In this document: positions 34,377 to 42,977 of the stretch, in pieces
Position numbering within the stretch: position 1 is the stretch's first letter
How the letters are laid out: every line of letters begins with the position of its first letter
NCBI GenBank assembly: GCA_015064955.1
Contig: SVRD01000011.1
Location: 1 to 60,940 of the forward strand
Direction: 5' to 3'
Length of the DNA stretch: 60,940 bases
Origin: Oscillospiraceae bacterium
GTDB lineage: Bacteria > Bacillota > Clostridia > Oscillospirales > CAG-382
Made by a program: the position numbers and the translations under genes
The notes under the pieces: model-generated
What the model was told of the DNA's origin: nothing
What the model saw: the letters and a program-made list of their open reading frames with translations, nothing else
Database searches by the model: none

Positions 34377-34405
34377 TTGACTAACCGAGTTTGATTTGCT
34401 ATAAT
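34377..34405 (+). promoter_or_regulatory. SigA promoter of deoB-pdp
   Basis: TTGACT (34377-34382), 17 bp, TATAAT (34400-34405), 32 bases before the deoB start codon. Confidence 0.8.
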
Positions 34406-34436
34406 GAATATGAATAATTATAGGGAGGGGTAAATT

Positions 34437-35618
34437 ATGTTCAAAAGAGTGTTTCTGATCGTGCTCGACAGTGTCGGAATCGGTCACGCGGAGGACGCGG
34501 AAAAATTCGGTGATCTCGGCGCGCACACCTTGAAAAGCGTTATGACGCAAAAGCCGAATTTGCCCAACCTTAAAAGCTTGGGGCTTTTCAATATCGAAAG
34601 AGCAGAGCTGACCGAATTTGCAAGCGACTGCCCTATCGGGCTTTTCGGCTATGCAAAGGAGGCGAGCAACGGCAAGGACACGACCGTCGGGCACTGGGAG
34701 ATCGCGGGGTTGATTTCCGATTCGCCTCTGCCCACCTACCCGAACGGATTCCCCGAGGAAATAATCTCGGCGTTTGAGCGCGAAAACAACGTCAAAGCGC
34801 TTTGCAATCTTCCCTACTCGGGCACAGAGGTAATAAAGGATTACGGCGACGAGCATATGCGCACCGGCAACCCGATAATCTATACCTCCGCCGACAGCGT
34901 TTTCCAGATAGCAGCCCACGAGGAAGTGATACCGCTTCAAAAGCTTTATGCGATGTGCGAAAGCGCGAGAAGGATACTTGTCGGAAAGCACGCGGTGGGA
35001 AGAGTTATCGCAAGGCCGTTTCTCGACAAAAACGGCGAATACTACCGCACCGGCAACCGCCACGATTATTCATTAGAGCCCAAGGGCATCACCCTGCTCG
35101 ACACATTAAAGGAAAATAATTACGACGTGATATCGGTCGGCAAGATAAACGACATCTTCGCTTCACGCGGGGTTACCGAAAGTCACCCCACAAAGAACAA
35201 CAAAATGGGCGAGGAAACACTTCTTTCATTGCAGGACAAGGATTTTTGCGGGCTTTGCTTTGTCAATCTGGTCGATTTCGATTCGGTATACGGTCACCGC
35301 AACGACACTGTCGGATATGCAAACGCACTGCGCGAATTCGACGACACGCTCGGAAGATTTCTCCCGAATATGCGTGACGACGATTTATTGATAATAACCG
35401 CAGACCACGGCTGTGACCCGCAGTACAAGGGCACCGACCACACCCGCGAAAATATCCCGATACTTGCCTATGCAAAGGGGATAAAAAGCAATAACATCGG
35501 CGGATATAACAGCTTTTGCTGTATCGCCGAAACAATACGCAGAAATTTCGGTATCGAAAGAGAATTTTCGACCGAAAGCTTTATAGACTTTACGGAAGGG
35601 GGACACGGTAATGCTTAA
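34437..35618 (+). CDS. deoB: Phosphopentomutase
   Basis: 393 aa. The alkaline-phosphatase superfamily metal and phosphorylation sites are present: VLDSVGIGHAEDAEKFGD, DTTVGHWEIAG with the Thr that carries phosphate, and TADHGCDPQYKGTDHTRE. It interconverts ribose- or deoxyribose-1- and -5-phosphate in nucleoside salvage. GGGAGGGG precedes ATG. Its end overlaps the start of pyrimidine-nucleoside phosphorylase by 8 bases, matching consecutive steps. Confidence 0.96.
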   Translation: MFKRVFLIVLDSVGIGHAEDAEKFGDLGAHTLKSVMTQKPNLPNLKSLGLFNIERAELTEFASDCPIGLFGYAKEASNGKDTTVGHWEIAGLISDSPLPTYPNGFPEEIISAFERENNVKALCNLPYSGTEVIKDYGDEHMRTGNPIIYTSADSVFQIAAHEEVIPLQKLYAMCESARRILVGKHAVGRVIARPFLDKNGEYYRTGNRHDYSLEPKGITLLDTLKENNYDVISVGKINDIFASRGVTESHPTKNNKMGEETLLSLQDKDFCGLCFVNLVDFDSVYGHRNDTVGYANALREFDDTLGRFLPNMRDDDLLIITADHGCDPQYKGTDHTRENIPILAYAKGIKSNNIGGYNSFCCIAETIRRNFGIEREFSTESFIDFTEGGHGNA

Positions 35619-36918
35619 AATGCAGGATATCATCACCAAAAAGCAGCTCGGACGCGAGCTTAACGAGGACGAGATCGAATACTTTGTAAAGGGAGTTACC
35701 GACGGAAGCATTCCCGATTACCAGATAAGCGCGCTTCTGATGGCGATCTGGTTTCGCGGTATGACCGAGGAGGAAACCATCACCCTGACCGAGTGTATGA
35801 CCGACAGCGGCGAGATCAACGTGTTGTCCTCTGTTATCGGCAAAAAGGTCGACAAGCATTCAACCGGCGGTGTCGGCGACAAGGTATCGCTTATCATCGG
35901 TCCTATGGTCGCGGCGGCAAACAAGGGAGTTTACGTTCCCAAAATGGCGGGCCGCGGGCTCGGATTTACCGGCGGCACGCTCGACAAGCTCGAATCCTGC
36001 ACGGGTGTGAACACCGAAATATCCGCCGAGGAATTTGAAAGCATCGTGCGCGAGCTCGGATTCTGTATTGCAGGGCAGAGCAAGCGATTGGCACCCGCCG
36101 ATTCCAAGCTTTCGGCAATACGCGACGTTACCGGAACCGCGAACTGTATTCCGCTTATCGCGGCGAGTGTTATGAGCAAGAAGCTCGCATCGGGCAGTGA
36201 CTATATCGTGCTCGACGTAAAATGCGGCAGCGGCTCGTTTTGCAAAACGATGCGCGACGCCGAGGAGCTCGCAAGGCTTATGGTACGCATCGGCGCGAGA
36301 GAAAAGCGCAAAACGATTGCAATAATCACCGATATGTCCGCCCCTCTCGGCTGTGCGGTAGGCAACAGTGTCGAGCTTATCGAGGCTATCCGCGTGCTCG
36401 AGGGCCGCGGCGACGAGGAATTGACCGAGCTTTGCATCACTTTGGCGGCAAATATGCTTTATGCGGCAAACGTTGCCGATTACGAGACCTGCACCGCAAT
36501 AGTCGAGGAAACGCTCTATGACGGAAGCGCACTGAAAAAGCTTGCCGAGCTCGTGAAGCGCTTGGGCGGCGACGAAAGATATATTTACGACACAAGTCTT
36601 TTCGAGGAAAGCAACGTCACCGCGATGCTCGTTGCCGAAAAGAGCGGTTATATCAGCGGAATCGACGCATATGAGGTCGGAAAAGCCGCGGCGATACTCG
36701 GCGCGGGCAGAGAGAAGATCGGCGCAGAGATAGACCACACCGCAGGTATTATTCTGAACAAGCGCATCGGCGACAGAATCGAGGAGGGCGAAGCACTCGC
36801 AACGCTCCAGGCGAAAACACTCGAGCGCGCGCAAAGCGGTATGGAGCATCTTTTCAAGGCTGTCACGATAAGCGACAGAAAACCCGAGGAAAAGAAAATA
36901 ATACTGCGTATTATTTAA
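35611..36918 (+). CDS. pdp: Pyrimidine-nucleoside (thymidine) phosphorylase
   Basis: 435 aa. The family signature SGRGLGFTGGTLDKLES appears as AGRGLGFTGGTLDKLES, with KVDKHSTGGVGDKVSLIIGP (phosphate site) and LDVKCGSGSFCKTM. It splits pyrimidine nucleosides with phosphate to free base and pentose-1-phosphate, which DeoB then converts. GGAAGGGGG lies within the deoB end before ATG. Length and domain order (alpha, alpha/beta, C-terminal) are normal. DeoA is the same family; the choice of symbol does not imply specificity. Confidence 0.94.
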   Translation: MLKMQDIITKKQLGRELNEDEIEYFVKGVTDGSIPDYQISALLMAIWFRGMTEEETITLTECMTDSGEINVLSSVIGKKVDKHSTGGVGDKVSLIIGPMVAAANKGVYVPKMAGRGLGFTGGTLDKLESCTGVNTEISAEEFESIVRELGFCIAGQSKRLAPADSKLSAIRDVTGTANCIPLIAASVMSKKLASGSDYIVLDVKCGSGSFCKTMRDAEELARLMVRIGAREKRKTIAIITDMSAPLGCAVGNSVELIEAIRVLEGRGDEELTELCITLAANMLYAANVADYETCTAIVEETLYDGSALKKLAELVKRLGGDERYIYDTSLFEESNVTAMLVAEKSGYISGIDAYEVGKAAAILGAGREKIGAEIDHTAGIILNKRIGDRIEEGEALATLQAKTLERAQSGMEHLFKAVTISDRKPEEKKIILRII

Positions 36919-36955
36919 GATAAGAGATAAGAGATAAAAGATAAAAGATAAGAAT
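36918..36955. repeat. GATAAAA/GATAAGA short tandem repeat
   Basis: Five copies of GATAAGA or GATAAAA lie between pdp and tsaE. It leaves tsaE without a clear ribosome site, so translation may be weak or coupled. Confidence 0.7.
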
Positions 36956-36956
36956 T

Positions 36957-37376
36957 ATGGAAATTTTTGAATCGCATTCTGTTGCCGAGACCGAGCAGGT
37001 CGCGGCGGAAATAGCAAAAAGAATCGAAAACGGCGGATTTCTGGCGCTGTACGGCGGAATGGGCGCAGGCAAGACCACCTTTGTGCGCGGGCTCGTCAAG
37101 GAGCTTTGCCCCGAATGTATTAACCTTGTCCACTCCCCCACCTTTGCGATCGTCAACGAATACGTCGGCGAGAAAATGAGCCTTTACCATTTCGACCTTT
37201 ACCGTCTGACCGACGAGGACGACCTTTACTCGACGGGGTTTTACGACTACATCGAGCAGGGCGGGATCGTTATCACCGAATGGAGCGAGCTTTTCGAGGA
37301 TTCTATCCCGAAGGACGCGCTGAAGCTGAGGATCGAAAGCATTGACGAAAGCACAAGGAGGTTTACAATATGCTGA
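36957..37376 (+). CDS. tsaE: tRNA threonylcarbamoyladenosine biosynthesis ATPase TsaE
   Basis: 139 aa. Walker A GGMGAGKTTFVRGL (about residues 34-42), the VHSPTFAIVNEY motif and YHFDLYRL with ITEWSE identify TsaE. It works with TsaB and TsaD to make t6A at position 37 of ANN-decoding tRNAs in the cytoplasm. It overlaps tsaB by 7 bases. TsaD and RimI, often next in line, are not here. Confidence 0.94.
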   Translation: MEIFESHSVAETEQVAAEIAKRIENGGFLALYGGMGAGKTTFVRGLVKELCPECINLVHSPTFAIVNEYVGEKMSLYHFDLYRLTDEDDLYSTGFYDYIEQGGIVITEWSELFEDSIPKDALKLRIESIDESTRRFTIC

Positions 37377-38068
37377 TTGCCGCACTCGACAGCACCGCTG
37401 TCACAGCATCTGCCTGTATCGCCGAGATAAACGACGGCGTTTTGGGCACATTTTCGCTTTTCAGCGTTAAAAACAAGCTCACTCACAGCGAGCTTTTGCT
37501 CCCCTTGCTCGAAAATGCGCTTTCGGCTTACGGCGCAACCGTTTCGGATATAGATCTCTTTGCGGTGAGCGCAGGCCCCGGATCTTTTACCGGTGTCCGT
37601 ATCGGCGCAAGCACGGTAAAGGGATTGGCTTTTGCCGATAACAAGCCCTGCGCGGCGGTCTCGACGCTCGAGGCTATCGCAAGAAACGTCGGCAGAGGAT
37701 TTGTTTTGCCGGTGATGGACGCGAGACGCGATCAATTCTACACCGCGCTTTTCAACGGCGGAGAACGTTTGAGCAAGGACAGCGCACTCGGAATCGACGA
37801 AATACTCGCGCTCGTTGCAGACTGCGGCGAAATAACCGTCTGCGGTGACGGGGCGGACAAGTTTTTAAGCCTCGTGAGCGGCGACGAGCGGTTTATCCGC
37901 GCATCTTACGCATCGACCGACCAGAACGCACTGTCGGTCGCGCTTGTCGGATATGATATGTCTGTTGCGGGCAACACAGTTTCGGCAAAGGAATTACAGC
38001 CGGTATATCTGCGTATGCCTCAGGCAGAGCGTGAAAAGCTCGAGCGCGAAAAGAAAGCGAAGGAATAA
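37370..38068 (+). CDS. tsaB: tRNA threonylcarbamoyladenosine biosynthesis protein TsaB
   Basis: 232 aa. ASKHA-type N-terminus LIAALDSTAVTASACIAE, then AVSAGPGSFTGVRIGASTVK, the TsaB hallmark, and VLPVMDARRDQFYTA. It is the non-catalytic partner and scaffold of TsaD. AAGGAGG inside the tsaE end precedes ATG 37370, so the two are coupled. The C-terminus ends in a charged Lys/Glu helix. Confidence 0.93.
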   Translation: MLIAALDSTAVTASACIAEINDGVLGTFSLFSVKNKLTHSELLLPLLENALSAYGATVSDIDLFAVSAGPGSFTGVRIGASTVKGLAFADNKPCAAVSTLEAIARNVGRGFVLPVMDARRDQFYTALFNGGERLSKDSALGIDEILALVADCGEITVCGDGADKFLSLVSGDERFIRASYASTDQNALSVALVGYDMSVAGNTVSAKELQPVYLRMPQAEREKLEREKKAKE

Positions 38069-38115
38069 CACGCGAAAACGATTACAAAAATAAAAATATA
38101 AAGAGGAACTGAAAA

Positions 38116-38541
38116 ATGATTGCATTGGCATGTGACCACGGCGGACTTGAAATAAAGAACGCTATCATCGAGGACTTGAAGAGCAAGGGGATCGAATATA
38201 TCGACCTCGGCACAAATACCACCGACTCGGTTGACTATCCTATTTACGCAAAGGCGCTTTGCAAGGAGATAACCGAGGGCAGATGCGAAAAGGGTATTCT
38301 TTGCTGCGGAACCGGTATCGGTATGTCGATCGCGGCGAACAAGGTAAGAGGTATCCGCGCGGCTGTTCTTTCCGACGAATTTTCGGCTGAAATGACAAGA
38401 CGCCACAACAATTCCAACGTTCTTTGTCTCGGCGGCAGAGTTATCGACTGCGAAAAGGCTGTTAAGCTCGCAAGCATCTTCCTCACCACCGACTACGAGG
38501 GCGGCAGACACGACAAGCGCGTTTCGATGTTAGAGGACTAA
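38116..38541 (+). CDS. rpiB: Ribose-5-phosphate isomerase B
   Basis: 141 aa. [13 protein letters not shown], the catalytic-Cys loop [17 protein letters not shown] and the [13 protein letters not shown]-like motif ([17 protein letters not shown]) identify RpiB/LacAB. It interconverts ribose-5-phosphate and ribulose-5-phosphate, which fits with the nucleoside-salvage genes just upstream. GAGGAAC precedes ATG. Confidence 0.95.
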   Translation: MIALACDHGGLEIKNAIIEDLKSKGIEYIDLGTNTTDSVDYPIYAKALCKEITEGRCEKGILCCGTGIGMSIAANKVRGIRAAVLSDEFSAEMTRRHNNSNVLCLGGRVIDCEKAVKLASIFLTTDYEGGRHDKRVSMLED

Positions 38542-38627
38542 AAGTATTATTTGTGCGGGAAAGGCTTTGTATCTTTTCCGCACGTTTTTCAAAGCTTTCA
38601 ATATATATAAAAAATTGCAGATTCCCC

Positions 38628-38656
38628 TTGACACAGGGGGATTTTTCTGTTATAAT
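38628..38656 (+). promoter_or_regulatory. SigA promoter of the rpmG-secE-nusG-rplKA operon
   Basis: TTGACA (38628-38633), 17 bp, TATAAT (38651-38656): full consensus, about 125 bases before rpmG, as expected for translation genes. Confidence 0.9.
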
Positions 38657-38782
38657 GGTCGCACCTCTGTTGTTTGGAGGTCTTTTTGTTGTGCGCAAAG
38701 GTTTCGATTTCCTCCTTTCCGCAACAAAGACGGACAAGCAGAAACAGAGGGAGGTAACATTAATATGGAGGTGCCGAAAAAT

Positions 38783-38947
38783 ATGGCGGGTAAAGAAAAA
38801 AGAGTCAAAGTAACTCTCGTTTGCACCGAATGCAAGCAAAGAAACTATGACACGGCAAAGAATAAGAGCAATACCCCCGATCGTCTCGAGATGAACAAGT
38901 ATTGCCGTTTCTGCCGCAAGCACACTCTTCACAAGGAAAGCAAATAA
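38783..38947 (+). CDS. rpmG: 50S ribosomal protein L33
   Basis: 54 aa from ATG 38783 ([14 protein letters not shown]), with GGAGG ten bases before; an earlier ATG at 38765 would add six residues not seen in the family. [11 protein letters not shown] and [15 protein letters not shown] contain the two CxxC pairs of the zinc-binding form of L33. First gene of the operon. Confidence 0.96.
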   Translation: MAGKEKRVKVTLVCTECKQRNYDTAKNKSNTPDRLEMNKYCRFCRKHTLHKESK

Positions 38948-38962
38948 GGGAGGATTATGTTG

Positions 38963-39547
38963 ATGACTAAATTTATGAAATCTCTCTCCCTCGTGCTCGC
39001 GTTGCTTATCGCGATGACGCTTTCTCTCACTGTTCTCGCAGAAGAAGAATCTGTCGAAGCATCCGAAACTTCCACCGAGGAATCGGTAGAGGCTTCCGCC
39101 GATGCATCTGCAGAGGAATCGGTCGAAGAATCGAAGGAAGAATCGAAAGAGGAATCCAAGGAAGCTTCCAAGGAAGAATCCAAGACCGAAACATCTGCTA
39201 ACCAGTCGAGCGCAGCTGATGATCACGATCACGATCACGATCACGATCACGACGCAGCAGCTGAAAGCAGCTTCCCCTGGGCAAGAGTAATTACTCTTAT
39301 CGTTATCGTAGTACTCATTCTCATTGTATGGATACTTACGAAGACAGAAACCAAGCTTGGCTTGAAGATCAAGAAGTTCTTTAAAGAATACTGGAGCGAA
39401 ATCAAGAAGGTATCCTGGAGTTCCCCCAAGGAAACCATCAAGGCTACCGCTGTCGTATTGGCGTTCATCGTCCTCGCGGCTTTGGCTATCGGTCTTCTTG
39501 ACTGGGCGTTCACTTCGATCGTCAAGGGCCTCGCAGACATCTTTTAA
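38963..39547 (+). CDS. secE: SecE translocase subunit with a long signal-like, acidic and Asp-His-rich N-terminal extension
   Basis: 194 aa against about 60-75 for usual Gram-positive SecE. The last 65 residues are canonical SecE: amphipathic KKFFKEYWSEIKKVSWSSPK and a membrane helix AVVLAFIVLAALAIGLLDW. In front stand a signal-peptide-like segment (SLSLVLALLIAMTLSLTVLA), a Ser/Glu/Lys stretch (residues 30-80), DHDHDHDHDHD, and an extra helix VITLIVIVVLILIVWIL. There is no ATG between the extra helix and the core, so a short SecE from this gene is unlikely. GGGAGG favours ATG 38963 over 38957. The position before nusG is the standard secE locus. The extension would lie outside the membrane. 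Confidence 0.88.
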   Translation: MTKFMKSLSLVLALLIAMTLSLTVLAEEESVEASETSTEESVEASADASAEESVEESKEESKEESKEASKEESKTETSANQSSAADDHDHDHDHDHDAAAESSFPWARVITLIVIVVLILIVWILTKTETKLGLKIKKFFKEYWSEIKKVSWSSPKETIKATAVVLAFIVLAALAIGLLDWAFTSIVKGLADIF

Positions 39548-39566
39548 TTAAAGGAACGGTTGAATT

Positions 39567-40103
39567 ATGGGTTTACCACAGGAAAGCACTCCGCTTTGGT
39601 ATGTAGTCCATACTTATTCGGGGTATGAAAACAAGGTTGCGACCAATATCGAAAAGATCGTTGAAAACCGCAATCTCCAAGACCTGATTCTCGCGGTAAA
39701 CGTGCCTGTCGAGAAGGTTATCGAAACCACCGAAAAGGGCGAAAAGGAAATCGAAAGAAAACTGTTCCCCAGCTACGTTCTGGTAAAAATGGTGATGAAT
39801 GACGAAACCTGGCATATCATCCGCAACACCACCGGCGTTACCGGCTTTGTCGGTCCCGGATCGCGCCCCGTTCCTCTTTCCGAGGAGGAGGTCGAAAGAA
39901 TGGGTGTTGAAGTCAGAACTATCGAAATCAAGTTCGCAGTCGGCGACAGCGTTCGCATTACCGACGGTCCTCTTTCGGGCTTTATCGGTGTTGTCGAAGA
40001 CATTTCCGAGGATCTGAAGACGGTCAACGTATCTGCTTCCCTCTTCGGACGCGAAACCAAGGTCGAGCTTAATTCCAACCAGGTTGCAGCATTAGACGAA
40101 TAA
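39567..40103 (+). CDS. nusG: Transcription termination/antitermination factor NusG
   Basis: 178 aa. NGN domain with WYVVHTYSGYENKVATNIEK, LFPSYVLVKMVM and RNTTGVTGFVG, then a KOW domain (VGDSVRITDGPLSGFIGVVE). It binds RNA polymerase and ties transcription to Rho or ribosomes. Start ATG 39567 follows AAGGAAC. 19 bp behind secE, in the usual order. Confidence 0.97.
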   Translation: MGLPQESTPLWYVVHTYSGYENKVATNIEKIVENRNLQDLILAVNVPVEKVIETTEKGEKEIERKLFPSYVLVKMVMNDETWHIIRNTTGVTGFVGPGSRPVPLSEEEVERMGVEVRTIEIKFAVGDSVRITDGPLSGFIGVVEDISEDLKTVNVSASLFGRETKVELNSNQVAALDE

Positions 40104-40224
40104 CACTAACTGCGCGTAGCTTCGGTAATTGCCAATCGAAGCACGCACCCCGCGAATATCGCGGAGCAAGTGGGAGGGACATCGATCCCGAAATCAAAAT
40201 TACCACAATGGAGGTATTGTCAGT
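40104..40224 (+). ncRNA. Candidate ribosomal-protein leader before rplK
   Basis: The 121-base gap contains a stem CCCGCGaatatCGCGG and the run GTGGGAGGGACATCGATCCC then TTACCACAATGGAGG, a pattern seen before rplK in Firmicutes, where L1 or L11 feedback is thought to act. Named from resemblance only. Confidence 0.45.
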
Positions 40225-40650
40225 ATGGCAAAGAAAGTAGTAGGCTATATTAAGCTTCAGATCCCCGCAGGTAAAGCTACTCCCCAGCCCCCTATCGGTC
40301 CGGCTCTCGGTCAGTACGGTGTAGCTATCCCTATGTTTACGAAGGAATTCAACGAGCGTACCAAGAATGACATCGGTCTTATCATTCCCGTTGTTATCAC
40401 CGTTTACGCTGACCGTTCCTTCACCTTTATCACCAAAACTCCCCCCGCAGCTGTTCTTATCAAGAAGGCTTGCGGTATCGAAAAGGGCTCCGGCGTTCCC
40501 CAGTCCAACAAGGTTGCTACAATCACCAAGGAACAGGTTCGCAAGATCGCCGAAACCAAAATGCCCGACCTTAACGCAGCAAGCATCGAAGCAGCTATGA
40601 GCATGGTTGCAGGTACTGCTCGCAGCATGGGCGTTACCGTTGTTGACTAA
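40225..40650 (+). CDS. rplK: 50S ribosomal protein L11
   Basis: 141 aa from ATG 40225, with GGAGG before; the open frame begins earlier but that part is the leader. [20 protein letters not shown] and the C-terminal [23 protein letters not shown]-binding region are complete. L11 forms the GTPase-associated centre with L10 and L7/L12. Confidence 0.97.
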   Translation: MAKKVVGYIKLQIPAGKATPQPPIGPALGQYGVAIPMFTKEFNERTKNDIGLIIPVVITVYADRSFTFITKTPPAAVLIKKACGIEKGSGVPQSNKVATITKEQVRKIAETKMPDLNAASIEAAMSMVAGTARSMGVTVVD

Positions 40651-40664
40651 GGAGGGTTTTGACG

Positions 40665-41360
40665 ATGAAAAGAGGAAAGAATTATAACGCAGCTGTTGCT
40701 GCTATCGACAAGGCAAAGCTTTACGATACCAACGAAGCTCTCGGCTTGGTATGCGAGCTTTCCAAGGCAAAATTCGACGAAACCGTTGAAGTTCACGTTC
40801 GTTTGGGCGTTGACTCCCGTCACGCAGACCAGCAGGTTCGCGGTGCGGTAGTTCTCCCCAACGGTACCGGTAAGACCGTTCGTACCCTCGTTATCGCGAA
40901 GGGCGACAAGGCTGATGCCGCTACCGCTGCAGGCGCAGACTTCGTAGGCGCAGAAGAATATATCCAGAAGATCCAGCAGGAAAACTGGTTCGACTTCGAC
41001 GTTCTCATCACTTCCCCCGACATGATGGGTCTTGTAGGCCGTCTCGGTAAGATCCTCGGTCCTAAAGGCTTGATGCCTAACCCCAAGGCAGGTACCGTTA
41101 CTCCCGACGTTGCTAAGGCTGTTACCGAAGCAAAAGCAGGTAAGATCGAATACCGTCTTGATAAGACCAACATCATCCACTGCCCTATCGGCAAGGTTTC
41201 CTTCGGCACCGAAAAGCTCGCTGAAAACTTCAACACTCTTCTCGGCGCTATCATCAAGGCTAAGCCCGCTGCTGCAAAGGGTCAGTATATCAAGTCCTGC
41301 GTTATCGCATCGACTATGGGCCCCGGTCTCAAGATCAACTCTGCAAAGATCGACGGCTAA
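40665..41360 (+). CDS. rplA: 50S ribosomal protein L1
   Basis: 231 aa from ATG 40665 ([14 protein letters not shown]), with GGAGGG in the 14-bp gap after rplK. The signature [18 protein letters not shown] is intact. It forms the L1 stalk and in many bacteria represses its own operon. Unlike the usual rplKAJL order, rplJ does not follow; 2.2 kb with three unrelated genes intervene. Confidence 0.97.
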   Translation: MKRGKNYNAAVAAIDKAKLYDTNEALGLVCELSKAKFDETVEVHVRLGVDSRHADQQVRGAVVLPNGTGKTVRTLVIAKGDKADAATAAGADFVGAEEYIQKIQQENWFDFDVLITSPDMMGLVGRLGKILGPKGLMPNPKAGTVTPDVAKAVTEAKAGKIEYRLDKTNIIHCPIGKVSFGTEKLAENFNTLLGAIIKAKPAAAKGQYIKSCVIASTMGPGLKINSAKIDG

Positions 41361-41381
41361 TTACCCTCACGAGCTATCGCT

Positions 41382-41416
41382 CCGACCGAAGTGCATTTGC
41401 GCTTCGGTCGTTTTTA
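41382..41416 (+). terminator. Terminator after rplA
   Basis: CGACCGAAGTGC with GCGCTTCGGTCG around ATTT, followed by TTTTTATT. It shows that the operon ends here rather than running to rplJ. The rest of 41417-41580 holds a degraded hairpin repeat (about 41455-41540) and no gene. Confidence 0.85.
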
Positions 41417-41588
41417 TTGCTTTGATTCCGCAAAATACAGGTGGTTTGTTTCGGGAGCTTTTGTAAAGGTTCCCATACCCTCAAAACCCTTCGGATCTCC
41501 TGCAAATATTTATAGTTTCAAAGGTTTTGCGGGGTAAAAGCGGTGCTTTTTGCAAAATCACCACTTAAAAAGCAGGTTAATAACGCCC

Positions 41589-41617
41589 TTGCGCAAATGC
41601 ACAAAATATGCTATAAT
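41589..41617 (+). promoter_or_regulatory. SigA promoter of the MgtC-family gene
   Basis: TTGCGC (41589-41594), 17 bp, TATAAT (41612-41617), 31 bases before the start codon. Confidence 0.6.
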
Positions 41618-41647
41618 ATTAATATACTCTTTATAAGAGGTGATCTT

Positions 41648-42337
41648 ATGGCTGAATTTATCAAAAACCTGATAGAGTTTGAAAAGGACTTAAGCATCGG
41701 AAGCGTCGCGCTGAGAGTGCTGCTCGCCGTCATATTCGGCGGTATAATCGGGCTCGAGCGCGGACGTCACGGCAGTCAGGCGGGTATGCGTACCCACATT
41801 CTCGTATGCCTCGGCGGTATGCTGACCGCGCTTATCGGAGTGTTCGCGTCGAACGTGCTCGGCTACGACAACGACCCGTTGCGTATCTCGGCGCAGGTCG
41901 TTTCGGGCATCGGCTTTCTCGGTGCGGGTATGATAATCGTTAAAAGCGACAAGATGATAACCGGATTGACGACAGCCGCGATAATGTGGACGACTGCGGT
42001 GATCGGCATCGCTGTCGGCATCGGGTTCTATTCCGGCGCGCTATTTGCAGTGCTCGCCTGTGTATTTACCGCGGCATTCCTCACACGTATCGAGCGCAAG
42101 CGCAAAAAGGCGGCTTGCATCTACATAGAGATCGACGATATGAGATCGCTCGGTACAATAACCGAATCTATAAAATCACTCCTGCCCGACGACGCGCACA
42201 TCGACATTCTCCCCGCAAAAAGCGCAACGGAAGGCAATCTCGGTATGCTTATCATCTCGGCAAGCTTAAAGGACGTCGAATCGTTCAAAAAGCAGGCGCA
42301 GGAGATAAGCGGAGTCGTTTTCGTGATCAACGAATAG
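41648..42337 (+). CDS. MgtC/SapB-family membrane protein
   Basis: 229 aa from ATG 41648 (AGAGGTGAT before it). Hydrophobic helices cover residues 15-150 with the family motifs GGIIGLERGRHGSQAGMRTH and QVVSGIGFLGAGMI, then TTAAIMWTTAVIGIAVGIG. A C-terminal ACT-like cytosolic domain follows (about 155-229). MgtC relatives modulate growth in low magnesium and the F-type ATPase in pathogens; in commensal clostridia the role is open. It has its own promoter. Confidence 0.9.
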   Translation: MAEFIKNLIEFEKDLSIGSVALRVLLAVIFGGIIGLERGRHGSQAGMRTHILVCLGGMLTALIGVFASNVLGYDNDPLRISAQVVSGIGFLGAGMIIVKSDKMITGLTTAAIMWTTAVIGIAVGIGFYSGALFAVLACVFTAAFLTRIERKRKKAACIYIEIDDMRSLGTITESIKSLLPDDAHIDILPAKSATEGNLGMLIISASLKDVESFKKQAQEISGVVFVINE

Positions 42338-42348
42338 CTGTTGTTTTT

Positions 42349-42404
42349 ACGAGAGGAGCTTTTAAAAAGCCCCTCTCGCGATATCTGCGAAAACTTTTGA
42401 TACA
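42349..42404 (+). repeat. Variable-stem hairpin repeat, copy 3
   Basis: ACGAGAGGAGCTTTT and AAAAGCCCCTCTCG pair (one mismatch), then CGATATCTGCGAAAACTTTTGA, a diverged tail. It sits 12 bases after the MgtC gene. A second small hairpin GCGAGC/GCTTGC with a T7 run follows at 42423-42447. Confidence 0.7.
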
Positions 42405-42487
42405 TTAAATATTTATATTAGAAAGCGAGCGGTAGCTTGCTTTTTTTGCATTTCATACCATTATTATTGCAAGACGCACCAAATCGG

Positions 42488-42516
42488 TTGAATTCGAAGC
42501 GTACGGGTGGTATGAT
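42488..42516 (+). promoter_or_regulatory. SigA promoter of the LytTR-DUF3021 pair
   Basis: TTGAAT (42488-42493), 17 bp, TATGAT (42511-42516), 22 bases before the start codon. Confidence 0.6.
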
Positions 42517-42537
42517 GTACGCAAAGGAGGGCAGGCT

Positions 42538-42975
42538 ATGAAGCTAATAATCAAGCACGACCAAAACGTAACCGAACCCGAAATAACCGTCAGCTACGGT
42601 TATCTCGACGACGAGCTCAAGGATATTCTCGCATTTTTAAGCCTTGCAGACAACCAAATGGCAGGCAGTTTCAACGGTGAAACGCATTTTATACGTCTTT
42701 CGGATATTCTATATTTCGAGACCGTAGACCGCAAATGCTTTTTCTACACCGCGGACAAAGCCTTTGAAACAAAAATAAAAATCAGCGAAATCGAAGAACG
42801 GCTGATCAACACCCCATTCTCACGCATATCGAAATCCATATTGGTGAATTTACGGAAGGTAAGATCGATCAACACCGAAAAATACAGCAAGCTTTGCGCT
42901 ACCCTATCAAACGGCGAAAAGGTTATTGTTTCAAGACAGTATCTTAATTCTATCAAGGAAAAACTGGGGGTTTAG
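42538..42975 (+). CDS. LytTR-domain DNA-binding regulator
   Basis: 145 aa. A short N-terminal region is followed by a LytTR domain (about 45-145): LSDILYFETVDRKCFFYTAD, then SRISKSILVNLRKVRSIN and EKVIVSRQYLNSIKEKLGV. It has no receiver domain, so it is the minimal type found with DUF3021 membrane partners. AAGGAGGG precedes ATG. The next gene starts 2 bp after its stop. In such pairs the membrane protein tends to inhibit the regulator, and the pair controls its own promoter (established for a few LytTR systems; inferred here). Confidence 0.88.
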   Translation: MKLIIKHDQNVTEPEITVSYGYLDDELKDILAFLSLADNQMAGSFNGETHFIRLSDILYFETVDRKCFFYTADKAFETKIKISEIEERLINTPFSRISKSILVNLRKVRSINTEKYSKLCATLSNGEKVIVSRQYLNSIKEKLGV

Positions 42976-42977
42976 AA

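Noticed and set aside
35860-36849. 329-codon minus-strand frame opposite pdp
   Set aside because: It lies within a well-identified pyrimidine-nucleoside phosphorylase and shows no motifs.
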